Source of the DNA: Bacteroidota bacterium
GTDB taxonomy: Bacteria > Bacteroidota > Bacteroidia > NS11-12g > UBA955
Direction: 5' to 3'
NCBI GenBank assembly: GCA_016868785.1
Contig: VGFS01000024.1
Coordinates: 1 to 33,257, forward strand
DNA: 33,257 bases
This document shows positions 8,647 through 15,958 of the stretch, in pieces (positions within the stretch are counted from its first letter, which is position 1; the number at the start of each line of letters is the position of its first letter). Position numbers and translations under genes: made by a program. The notes beneath the pieces are model-generated. The model ran no database searches. It saw only the letters and a program-made list of their open reading frames with translations, and was not told where the DNA came from.

Positions 8647-9645
8647 TTATTCTAAGGTGAAGTTGTTTTTCTGACGCATCAATCCGCGTGTCCACAACTC
8701 TGCAGTGTATTTTCCTTTCATCAATTTGCCGGTCAGCAAACCTTTTTCAGGGAAGCTCCACTTCACCTTCTGCAACGCACCATCAAACTGAATGGTGTTT
8801 TTCAAGCTGGTTACTTTGCTCTTATCGGTCAATTTGGTGTTGGTAGTTGACAAAACCCCACCGTTAGGATCGATGATGCGAATGATCACTTCTTCCTCCA
8901 ATGGCTCAATAACCATCGGATTTTCCAATACATCAAAGGTTACACGAATTTTCTCAACGCTCTTGGCTTTCATGGTCTCAGAAATGATACCTTTCTTGTC
9001 GTATAACCCTGCAACCAACAAAGCACCAAATTGAGGGCGTGCACCTTTATCCAAACGATCTTTCAATTCTACATTTTCTGATTCCAAAGTAGCAGAACGA
9101 TCTTTTTCAGCATTCAATTGAGTCATATAGTCGTTTTTCTCTTTGGTTAAAGACTCTATCAACGCCATCAACTCAGCCACTTTGGCTTTGGCTTCTTCCA
9201 ATTGCTTTCTCAAATCTTCCACATTCGCATCGCTGCCTTTACCTGTTTTACCAGATTTAGCCGCTTTGCGCGATTCCTTGGTCGATGTTTTACCACCGGC
9301 AGAAGCGGTTGAAGTACCTTCACCTGAGATTCCACTGGCAATTTCGCGACGCAAGCGATAGATCTCTTGCATAGCAGCAATCACCCTTGGATTTTTATCA
9401 CCCTCCAATTCTTCCACTTTCAATACCAAAGTTTGGTTTTCGTTTTGGAAAGTTTGAATCACGTTGTTCAGTGAATCTTCCATTTTGTTTAACACATCTT
9501 GCAAAGAATCTTTTGACTTCATTACAGCCATTTTGTTTTGCAATTCTTTGTCGCTCTCCATTTTGTTAATATACAAAAAAGTATTGCTTCCCAATGAAGC
9601 CAACAACAAAATCACGAGCACTGCGGTTAATGCGGTTCTGTTCAT
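8647..9645 (-). CDS. Membrane-anchored coiled-coil protein, function unknown
   Basis: I do not recognise a named family for this 332-residue protein. Residues 5-25 form one hydrophobic segment without a clear cleavage site, so it is probably an inner-membrane anchor with the rest in the periplasm. A first coiled coil spans about 28-105. A low-complexity Gly/Ser/Thr/Lys linker spans about 107-140, and a second coiled coil about 141-200. A compact beta-rich C-terminal domain follows at about 205-332, containing a run of alternating hydrophobics (EEVIIRIIDP) and the ending KGKYTAELWTRG. The shape suggests a structural or scaffolding envelope protein. It has its own -7 box 7 nt upstream and lies after the thioredoxin-like gene on the same strand. 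A strong terminator follows. That it is a real gene is nearly certain; any function is not. Confidence 0.85.
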   Translation of the reverse strand: MNRTALTAVLVILLLASLGSNTFLYINKMESDKELQNKMAVMKSKDSLQDVLNKMEDSLNNVIQTFQNENQTLVLKVEELEGDKNPRVIAAMQEIYRLRREIASGISGEGTSTASAGGKTSTKESRKAAKSGKTGKGSDANVEDLRKQLEEAKAKVAELMALIESLTKEKNDYMTQLNAEKDRSATLESENVELKDRLDKGARPQFGALLVAGLYDKKGIISETMKAKSVEKIRVTFDVLENPMVIEPLEEEVIIRIIDPNGGVLSTTNTKLTDKSKVTSLKNTIQFDGALQKVKWSFPEKGLLTGKLMKGKYTAELWTRGLMRQKNNFTLE

Positions 9646-9652
9646 ACAACAA

Positions 9653-9660
9653 CAAAGGTA
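9653..9660 (-). promoter_or_regulatory. -7 box of the coiled-coil protein gene
   Basis: TACCTTTG on the minus strand matches TAnnTTTG and ends 7 nt before the ATG at 9645. I see no well-spaced -33 element. A TTG lies only 10 nt upstream. Confidence 0.55.
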
Positions 9661-9700
9661 AAAAATTATTCAATAATCCACACCTTTTCAACGACTCGCT

Positions 9701-11191
9701 TTATCGCAAAGTCCCGTTTACAAACTTTTGCAATTCAAAAGGTGACATATTTATATCAATCAATCGCTGCTTTGGATCCAACAAAAACAACTGAGGCATT
9801 GTTTGAAGTTTCAGTATTTCAGCCACTTGCGGTGAACAAAAGCCATGAATCATGTTGGTTTCGTATCTACGGTTATATCCAAACACATACCTACCACTAC
9901 CACCGTGATTCAACATAATAATTTGCATCGAATCGGGTAATTGTCGCGAAATCTGGTGATACAGAGCTGAATCTTTATGAAAAACTGAGTCATCGGCGTT
10001 CCATACCACAACCGCAGTATACTTCCCTTTAAACTTACGAATGCTTCTTCTGTGCACCGGATTTTCCTTCAATTTCCCCGCTTTATAAGCACCTTCAATC
10101 ACGCAGAATTTAAATTTGGGAAAGCGATTTCCGAGCAACAAACTGCGTGAATTCTTTACTTTTTTACCAGGAATTGGCGATGCATAAACACACCAATGTG
10201 GCTGAGCTAAATCAGCGGATTTATACCCTAAACGAATTTCCCATCCTTGGCCCAACCAATCCAGCACTGTCTTACCCTTGCCCAATTTCCAAGCATTGGC
10301 CGAATTAAAAACGCCGGACTCGTTACTCACCATGACCATATCAACGGCCTCATCGTTGTATTTCCCGTTAAGATTTACATCTTTAAGCGCCCAGTAAAAG
10401 GTATCGTTGTTGTACACAGAACTACCCCACACCACCGACAAACGACGTTGGCGAAAACTATTCGAAACCCCAATAAATTTGCGATCCCCTTTCACCAAAT
10501 CAACGGCATCCGCATACAATTTTTGGTAAGATTTCAACTCGCCACCCCCGAAAAATCCCAATTGCAATGATACCCCCCAAGGTTGCCCATCGAGTTGAAT
10601 AACACTGCCCAATTCCGGAATCACGGGCGATGAAAAGGGCACCGACGAAGGGATATAATACTGTTCTGGATCGTCGGTCAAGTCTAAGTTGTGATTCAAA
10701 TCTACCCAGACACGGGCTTTGCGGTATTTCAGTACTTGCGGACGTTCAACCACCAACAACGTGTGATTCGGCAGCAAACCTAAACCGTGATTGTGTTGGG
10801 CAAACCCATACACCAAGTTGGATTTCAAATGCACTGAAACCCCTTGCCCACTTGAATCCCTCAGGTAAAGTTGTTTGGGCAATTTTACCTGATATTGCGA
10901 TAATTTCATGCCAGGGTAATCGGCCGACATATCAATGGGTTGATGGCATTTCACCGAAACCGAACCATCAGCGAGGACACTCAATTCAGTATTTGATAAC
11001 TCAAACAACGGCAACACATCTAAAAGATGCATCATTTCATCGTCGATTCCTCGACTCAAGAAATTGACTTGCAACGGATTGTTTTGAACCAACGGCTTGG
11101 CCGATGCTTGTCCATCAATAGTCTGCGCCCCCAAACCAATAGGCAGCCACGAGGCCAACATCGCCAAGCTGCCCAAGAAAATGCCCCTCAT
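9701..11191 (-). CDS. Secreted protein with degenerate thioredoxin-like C-terminal domain
   Basis: A 496-residue protein with a signal peptide cleaved near residue 22 (LPIGLGAQ). The central part is beta-rich and holds two Asp/Asn loops resembling EF-hand or dockerin calcium sites: residues 164-174 (DLNHNLDLTDD) and 271-284 (DVNLNGKYNDEAVD). Residues about 386-496 look like a TlpA/thioredoxin domain: a hydrophobic strand ending in Trp397, where WNADDS replaces the usual WxxWCxxC, and TMPQLFLLD near 464-472 at the cis-proline position. No CxxC motif remains, so disulfide exchange is unlikely and a binding role is more plausible. The start lies 9 nt after the small protein gene, which follows lon, so the three genes may be co-transcribed. 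I know no specific function. Confidence 0.8.
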   Translation of the reverse strand: MRGIFLGSLAMLASWLPIGLGAQTIDGQASAKPLVQNNPLQVNFLSRGIDDEMMHLLDVLPLFELSNTELSVLADGSVSVKCHQPIDMSADYPGMKLSQYQVKLPKQLYLRDSSGQGVSVHLKSNLVYGFAQHNHGLGLLPNHTLLVVERPQVLKYRKARVWVDLNHNLDLTDDPEQYYIPSSVPFSSPVIPELGSVIQLDGQPWGVSLQLGFFGGGELKSYQKLYADAVDLVKGDRKFIGVSNSFRQRRLSVVWGSSVYNNDTFYWALKDVNLNGKYNDEAVDMVMVSNESGVFNSANAWKLGKGKTVLDWLGQGWEIRLGYKSADLAQPHWCVYASPIPGKKVKNSRSLLLGNRFPKFKFCVIEGAYKAGKLKENPVHRRSIRKFKGKYTAVVVWNADDSVFHKDSALYHQISRQLPDSMQIIMLNHGGSGRYVFGYNRRYETNMIHGFCSPQVAEILKLQTMPQLFLLDPKQRLIDINMSPFELQKFVNGTLR

Positions 11192-11200
11192 GGGTTTGGT

Positions 11201-11359
11201 TTACTTGAACACGAAGCGAACCAAAATCACGCACAAGGCAACGGCAAACATCAAAATGGAAATGCGGTTCATGCCGTGCATCATTCTCAAGTTCAAATTC
11301 GACGAACTACCTTCTTGCTTGCGAAAGGTTAAATAGGATAAGATTTTCTTGAAGATCAT
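11201..11359 (-). CDS. Small single-pass membrane protein, 52 aa
   Basis: A 52-codon gene on the minus strand between lon and the thioredoxin-like gene. It starts at ATG 11359, 28 nt after the lon stop, and ends 9 nt before the next start. The N-terminus is basic (MIFKKILSYLTFRKQEG), residues 16-32 are polar and Met/Asn-rich (LRMMHGMNRIS), and residues 33-51 form one hydrophobic helix. This is the shape of short Bacteroidota proteins I remember as the DUF6728 type; I could not check that. Tight spacing within the operon and the clean basic-then-hydrophobic pattern favour a real gene. The role is unknown. Confidence 0.65.
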   Translation of the reverse strand: MIFKKILSYLTFRKQEGSSSNLNLRMMHGMNRISILMFAVALCVILVRFVFK

Positions 11360-11387
11360 GATAAACAAACTTAGTTAAAAACCTGCA

Positions 11388-13877
11388 CTATTGAGATTTA
11401 TCCTTCTCTTTTTCTTGCAACACTACATGAATGCCGATGGGATGGGTCACTGCTTTGTTGGTTAACGCCAAATCCAATACTTGCAACATGTTGGTGACGT
11501 ACGAAAACTTCAAACCCTCCAAGTATTTCGCGGGGATATCCAGAACATCTTTTTGGTTTTGCTCACACAAAATCACTTCCTTGATGCCGGCGCGTTTGGC
11601 AGCCAACAATTTTTCTTTGATCCCTCCCACTGGAAGCACTTTGCCCCTCAGCGTAATTTCACCTGTCATCGCCAAATGGCTTTTCACCTTGTTTTGGGTA
11701 AACAAAGAGGCCAAACTGGTCAAGATCGCAATCCCCGCACTTGGCCCGTCTTTGGGTATCGCCCCAGCAGGAAAGTGTACATGAATATCCCAGTGGTTGA
11801 ACACCCGGGAATCAACATTCAAATATTCGGCGTGCGCCTTTAAGTAGGATTTGGCCAGCATCACGCTTTCTTTCATCACATCACCGAGTTGTCCAGTAAT
11901 CAACAATTGGCCTTTACCCCGCGACAGTTTGCTCTCCACAAACAATACAGAACCGCCCATCGGACTCCATGCCAATCCAGAAACCACACCGGCCGTTTCA
12001 TTGTTTTCGTACATTTCGGGCTCCAGTTTTTCGGCACCAAGAATGACCTCTACCTCAGACACCCCGATTTGTTTTTTCAATGGTTCATCCAGGGCGATGG
12101 ATTTCGCCAAAGACCGCGCCAAAGCTGCCACTCGCTTATCCAGCGATCGCACCCCACTCTCCCGCGTGTATTGCTCAATGATGACCTCCAAAGCTTTGTC
12201 TGCAACCTTAAACTGCGTCGATTTCAACCCATGGGCTTTGCGCTGTTTGGGAATCAAATATTTCTTCGCGATTTCAATTTTCTCTTCGAGGCTGTATCCA
12301 TGAATTTCAATGATTTCCATGCGATCCAACAAAGCGGGTTGAATGGTATCCAAATTGTTGGCGGTGGCCACAAACAGCACTTTGCTTAAATCGTAATCCA
12401 ACTCTAGGTAGTTGTCGTAAAACGTGCTGTTTTGTTCTGGATCCAACACCTCAAGCATGGCAGAAGATGGATCTCCACGAAAATCCCTGCCCAATTTATC
12501 TATCTCATCCAAGACAAACACCGGATTTGAGGTGCCTGACTTCTTCAAATTCTGCAATATGCGGCCGGGCATCGCCCCGATGTAAGTTTTACGGTGTCCA
12601 CGAACTTCCGATTCATCGTGCAATCCACCCAAACTCATACGCACATATTTCCGTCCCAAAGCACGGGCAATACTCTTACCCAGCGAGGTTTTTCCCACAC
12701 CTGGAGGGCCATACAAACAAATGATGGGAGAACGCATATCGCCTTTGAGCTTCAAAACGGCCAGGTATTCCAAAATCCGTTTCTTCACTTTCTCCAAACC
12801 AAAATGGTCCTCTTCAAATACCTTTTGCGCATGATGGATGTCGAAATTGTCACTGGTAAGGGTATCCCAAGGCAAATCCAACATCAACTGAACGTAATTG
12901 AGTCCCACAGAATAGTCGGGAGAAGCCGGATTTACACGCATCAAACGATCCAACTCTTTGTTGAAATGCTCACGGGTTTCCTTGCTCCACAGCTTGGTAT
13001 TCCCTTTTTCGCGCAGATTTTGGATTTCTTTATCGGGAGAGTCTCCACCCAACTCTTCTTGGATGGCACGAATCTGCTGCTGCAAGAAATACTCCTTTTG
13101 CTGCTTGTCCATGTCGGTCCGAACCTTACTCTGAATCTGGTCTTTCAGTTCTAGCAGTTGCAATTCCTGGGTAACATGTGTCAGCACCATGGTGGCTCGC
13201 TGCGCTGGATCGAGGGTTTCGAGCAGCGTTTGTTTCTCGTTTTGCGAGATGTTCAAGTTGCTGCTCACAAAGTGAATCAGAAACGTTTTTGAGTCGATGT
13301 TCCTCAAAGCCACACTGGCCTCTGACGGGATTTGGGGCGACAAATTGATGATTTTGTGCGAAATGTCGCGTATCGAGTCGATGGTGGCCTTATATTCTTT
13401 GGTTTCTTTTCCGTCAACATCGGGCAAGGAACTCACTTTGGCTTTGAAATAGGGCTCTGTTTGGGTATACTCGTCGATGTTGATTCGTCGTTTACCCTGC
13501 AGAATCACGGTTGAACTGCCATCGGGCATGCGCATCATGCGAATAATTTGGGCCAGGGTACCAACCGTGTATAGGTCATCGATGCTAGGATCCTCTACAT
13601 TGGGGTTTTTCTGGGCCACCACGGCGATAATCTTCCCGCGTTTATTGGCGTCTTTGATGAGGCGGATGCTTTTATCTCGTCCAACGGTGATTGGAAAAAT
13701 CACCCCGGGGTAAAGCACGGTGTTGCGCATGGTGAGCACAGACAGCTCCGCGGGCACTTCTATTTTATTACTTTCATCCTCTTCTTGTTTGGAGAACAAT
13801 GGCAAAAATTCTGGCGCATCGTCAAAAGAATCGGAGTCGGAATCGTTGGCAAAAAACACTTCTTTGTTGTTAAACAT
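11388..13877 (-). CDS. lon: ATP-dependent protease Lon
   Basis: An 829-residue cytoplasmic AAA+ protease that degrades misfolded and regulatory proteins. The N-terminal substrate-binding LON domain spans about residues 42-245, after a 40-residue acidic Ser/Asp-rich extension. A coiled-coil helical region follows. The AAA+ module has Walker A GPPGVGKT at 390-397 and Walker B VFVLDEID at 453-460. The C-terminal peptidase has the Ser713/Lys756 dyad (PKDGPSAGIA; GGIKEKLLAAKRAG), spaced 43 residues apart as in E. coli Ser679/Lys722. All key residues are present. It is the first gene of a minus-strand block whose next members are a small membrane protein and a secreted protein. The start has a TAnnTTTG box only 7 nt upstream and a sigma-54-like element beside it. 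Confidence 0.97.
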   Translation of the reverse strand: MFNNKEVFFANDSDSDSFDDAPEFLPLFSKQEEDESNKIEVPAELSVLTMRNTVLYPGVIFPITVGRDKSIRLIKDANKRGKIIAVVAQKNPNVEDPSIDDLYTVGTLAQIIRMMRMPDGSSTVILQGKRRINIDEYTQTEPYFKAKVSSLPDVDGKETKEYKATIDSIRDISHKIINLSPQIPSEASVALRNIDSKTFLIHFVSSNLNISQNEKQTLLETLDPAQRATMVLTHVTQELQLLELKDQIQSKVRTDMDKQQKEYFLQQQIRAIQEELGGDSPDKEIQNLREKGNTKLWSKETREHFNKELDRLMRVNPASPDYSVGLNYVQLMLDLPWDTLTSDNFDIHHAQKVFEEDHFGLEKVKKRILEYLAVLKLKGDMRSPIICLYGPPGVGKTSLGKSIARALGRKYVRMSLGGLHDESEVRGHRKTYIGAMPGRILQNLKKSGTSNPVFVLDEIDKLGRDFRGDPSSAMLEVLDPEQNSTFYDNYLELDYDLSKVLFVATANNLDTIQPALLDRMEIIEIHGYSLEEKIEIAKKYLIPKQRKAHGLKSTQFKVADKALEVIIEQYTRESGVRSLDKRVAALARSLAKSIALDEPLKKQIGVSEVEVILGAEKLEPEMYENNETAGVVSGLAWSPMGGSVLFVESKLSRGKGQLLITGQLGDVMKESVMLAKSYLKAHAEYLNVDSRVFNHWDIHVHFPAGAIPKDGPSAGIAILTSLASLFTQNKVKSHLAMTGEITLRGKVLPVGGIKEKLLAAKRAGIKEVILCEQNQKDVLDIPAKYLEGLKFSYVTNMLQVLDLALTNKAVTHPIGIHVVLQEKEKDKSQ

Positions 13878-13884
13878 CGGACTG

Positions 13885-13908
13885 CAAAAATATCAATGCT
13901 TGTGCCAA
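13885..13908 (-). promoter_or_regulatory. lon promoter region: -7 box plus sigma-54-like element
   Basis: On the minus strand, TATTTTTG (13885-13892) matches TAnnTTTG and lies 7 nt before the lon ATG. Directly upstream, 13893-13908 reads TTGGCAC, five bases, then TTGA. This matches the sigma-54 consensus TTGGCAC-N5-TTGC except for the last base. The two elements abut, so either could be used. The sigma-A reading is safer because it recurs at other genes here. Confidence 0.5.
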
Positions 13909-13987
13909 AGGTGGTAATGCGACAAAAATGGAAAGTAAAACTATCGTTATGACAAATTGTCGCTTAACGAAAATACCTGCGTGAAGA

Positions 13988-14018
13988 TTTGGAAAACTGC
14001 GATTTTTCTTGAAATTTG
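13988..14018 (+). promoter_or_regulatory. Possible promoter of the lipoprotein gene
   Basis: TTTG at 13988-13991 lies 19 nt before GAAATTTG at 14011-14018, one mismatch from TAnnTTTG. It would give a leader of about 12 nt before the ATG at 14037. Confidence 0.35.
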
Positions 14019-14036
14019 CGATATAAACAACTAAAT

Positions 14037-14888
14037 ATGAAACTTAAACATCTACTTCTCGCGTTGACTTTGCCCGTGGCTGCCTTTTTAGGCTCATGCG
14101 GTGGCGATAGCAACGACCCTAAGCCCACCATTTCATTGACTGCTGGTGCAAAATTCGTAAGCAGCGACATCAGTGTAATGAGTGATTCATTGCTTTCGTT
14201 TTCAATTTCTGCTACTTCGGGTTCAGGCGCTTTGAGCGGCATTACTGCCAACTACAGCATCAACGGAAAAGCGGCCGTTTTGGTAAAAGATACTTCAGTT
14301 AGCGGAAATACTGTGAGTTTTGTTATCAAACACCGTTTGGCAGGCAGCTTAGACGATGTAGTCACTTACACTTTCACTGCGAAGGATGCCAACGGTCAGA
14401 CTGCAGCAACCACAGTGAAAATTACGGTTATTCCTCCAACAGCTCCTTTGTTGGGCCTTGCATCTCAGTTGGTTTACAACACAAGAAACGCGGGTTTTGA
14501 AAACGCTTACGACTTGAACAAAGGGGTTGGCTTATTGACCAATGCCAGCGCTACTTTGAAAGATTTGATGGACAAAACCACCCCTAGCATGGATCAATTC
14601 TCTAAAATTTGGAGTTCTGACAACAATAGTAAATTCGTAAAAGTGACTTCAAACGATTTCACCAATGCCTCTACCACTACCTACATATACAACGTGTGGA
14701 AAGCCAACAGCGCGCAAGCCACCGCTCAAACCGCTGTATTGGCTGTGGGTGATGTTTACGTGGTAAAATCTGGTCAAGATTTGCCTTTCGACTTGTACAT
14801 CGTGAAAGTAACCAAAATCCAAGATTTGCCAGCCATTGGCAACCACAACGATTACGTGGAATTCAGCTACAAGAAGATCGATGACTAA
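14037..14888 (+). CDS. Putative lipoprotein, function unknown
   Basis: A 283-residue protein with a lipoprotein signal: basic MKLKH, a hydrophobic core, then AAFLGSC with the lipidated cysteine at residue 21, followed by GGDSNDP, a flexible tether typical of Bacteroidota surface lipoproteins. Residues about 30-127 are Ser/Thr-rich with alternating hydrophobics and resemble an Ig-like or cadherin-like beta-sandwich. The rest is a separate domain with many aromatic and Asp/Asn residues, ending in YVEFSYKKIDD. I do not recognise a named family. A frame-open TTG lies at 14016, but the lipobox spacing supports ATG 14037. The gene stands alone between divergent lon and a strong terminator, so it is probably monocistronic. 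Confidence 0.8.
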   Translation: MKLKHLLLALTLPVAAFLGSCGGDSNDPKPTISLTAGAKFVSSDISVMSDSLLSFSISATSGSGALSGITANYSINGKAAVLVKDTSVSGNTVSFVIKHRLAGSLDDVVTYTFTAKDANGQTAATTVKITVIPPTAPLLGLASQLVYNTRNAGFENAYDLNKGVGLLTNASATLKDLMDKTTPSMDQFSKIWSSDNNSKFVKVTSNDFTNASTTTYIYNVWKANSAQATAQTAVLAVGDVYVVKSGQDLPFDLYIVKVTKIQDLPAIGNHNDYVEFSYKKIDD

Positions 14889-14913
14889 TCTTCTTTAAAC
14901 CTTAAACATTTGC

Positions 14914-14940
14914 AAAAACCCCGCATTCGCGGGGTTTTTT
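14914..14940 (+). terminator. Terminator after the lipoprotein gene
   Basis: The core stem CCCCGC (14919-14924) pairs with GCGGGG (14929-14934) around an ATTC loop, flanked by five A and six T. It is a textbook intrinsic terminator 25 bp after the stop, and its flanking A/T runs make it likely to work in both directions. Confidence 0.9.
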
Positions 14941-14967
14941 GTTAATAATCGCAACGAAATTTTGTCG

Positions 14968-14974
14968 TATTTTG
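14968..14974 (+). promoter_or_regulatory. Possible -7 box of pfkA
   Basis: TATTTTG is one base short of TAnnTTTG and lies 6 nt before the GTG at 14981. Its position just after a terminator supports a promoter here. Confidence 0.4.
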
Positions 14975-14980
14975 TACTCC

Positions 14981-15949
14981 GTGAAAAAAATCGCAGTATT
15001 AACCTCAGGGGGAGACGCACCAGGCATGAATGCCTGCATTCGTGCCGTGATTCGTGCCTGTGCCCATTATTATCTCGAAGTATATGGCATTCAACGCGGC
15101 TACCAAGGGCTCATAGAAAACGAAATTCAGCCCATGACCCCAAGCAGCGTGGCCAACATCATCCAACTGGGTGGTACCATCCTAAAAACGGCGAGAAGCA
15201 AAGACTTCACGACCGCAGAAGGACGTAAAAAAGCCCACGACAACCTCAAGGCCTTGGGCATTGAAGGGTTGGTTTGTATCGGCGGAAATGGTACTTACAC
15301 CGGTGCCATGATCTTTGAAAAAGAATTTGGATTGCCCAGCATCGGATGTCCCGGTACCATAGACAACGACCTTTGGGGCACGGATGCCACCATTGGGTAT
15401 GATACCGCCATCAACACAGCCATGGAAGCCATCGACAAAATTCGCGATACTGCAGATGCGCACAATCGCGTGTTTTTCATCGAAGTAATGGGAAGGCACT
15501 CAGGTCATATCGCCCTGCATGCGGGAATCGCTGGTGGCGCAGAAGGAATTTTCATCCCCGAAAGAGGTAATGAATTTGAAGACATCGTAAAACTTTACGA
15601 ATCCAAAGCCCGGAAAAAGGAATTCAGCATATTTGTTGTGGCCGAAGGTGAGGAAGAAGGTCACGCCTACGACATTGCCAAAAGATTCCAAATCATTTAC
15701 CCTGAAACCGATTGCAAAGTCACCGTATTGGGCCACATACAGCGCGGAGGACGTCCTACCGCCAACGACCGAATCTTGGCCTCGCGCTTGGGTGCCCACG
15801 CGGTAAAAGCACTGATTGAAGGACAGCGAAATCAAGCCGTGGGTGTGGTAAACAATCTCATTCAGTTTACCCCCTTCAAAGAAGCCATTGAACACAAAAA
15901 AGACATCCAAGACAACCTTTGGACCTTGAACACCATCATCACCCGTTAA
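14981..15949 (+). CDS. pfkA: 6-phosphofructokinase, ATP-type PfkA
   Basis: A 322-residue glycolytic enzyme that phosphorylates fructose 6-phosphate. The frame is open from 14939, but the GTG at 14981 gives the family N-terminus (KKIAVLTSGGDAPGMNA) and sits after the promoter-like box. The nucleotide loop reads GGNGT at 101-105, with Gly104 and Gly125 as in ATP-dependent enzymes; pyrophosphate-dependent ones have Asp and Lys there. The catalytic motif TIDND (Asp128) is intact, as are MGRHSG (170-175) and the substrate motif GHIQRGG (251-257). The odd point is Asn103, where E. coli PfkA has the Mg-ATP ligand Asp103. recN starts 9 nt downstream, so the two are probably co-transcribed. Confidence 0.93.
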   Translation: MKKIAVLTSGGDAPGMNACIRAVIRACAHYYLEVYGIQRGYQGLIENEIQPMTPSSVANIIQLGGTILKTARSKDFTTAEGRKKAHDNLKALGIEGLVCIGGNGTYTGAMIFEKEFGLPSIGCPGTIDNDLWGTDATIGYDTAINTAMEAIDKIRDTADAHNRVFFIEVMGRHSGHIALHAGIAGGAEGIFIPERGNEFEDIVKLYESKARKKEFSIFVVAEGEEEGHAYDIAKRFQIIYPETDCKVTVLGHIQRGGRPTANDRILASRLGAHAVKALIEGQRNQAVGVVNNLIQFTPFKEAIEHKKDIQDNLWTLNTIITR

Positions 15950-15958
15950 TACAAGCAG

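Noticed and set aside
14981-15949. Pyrophosphate-dependent phosphofructokinase
   Set aside because: That class has Asp and Lys at the positions that are Gly104 and Gly125 here.
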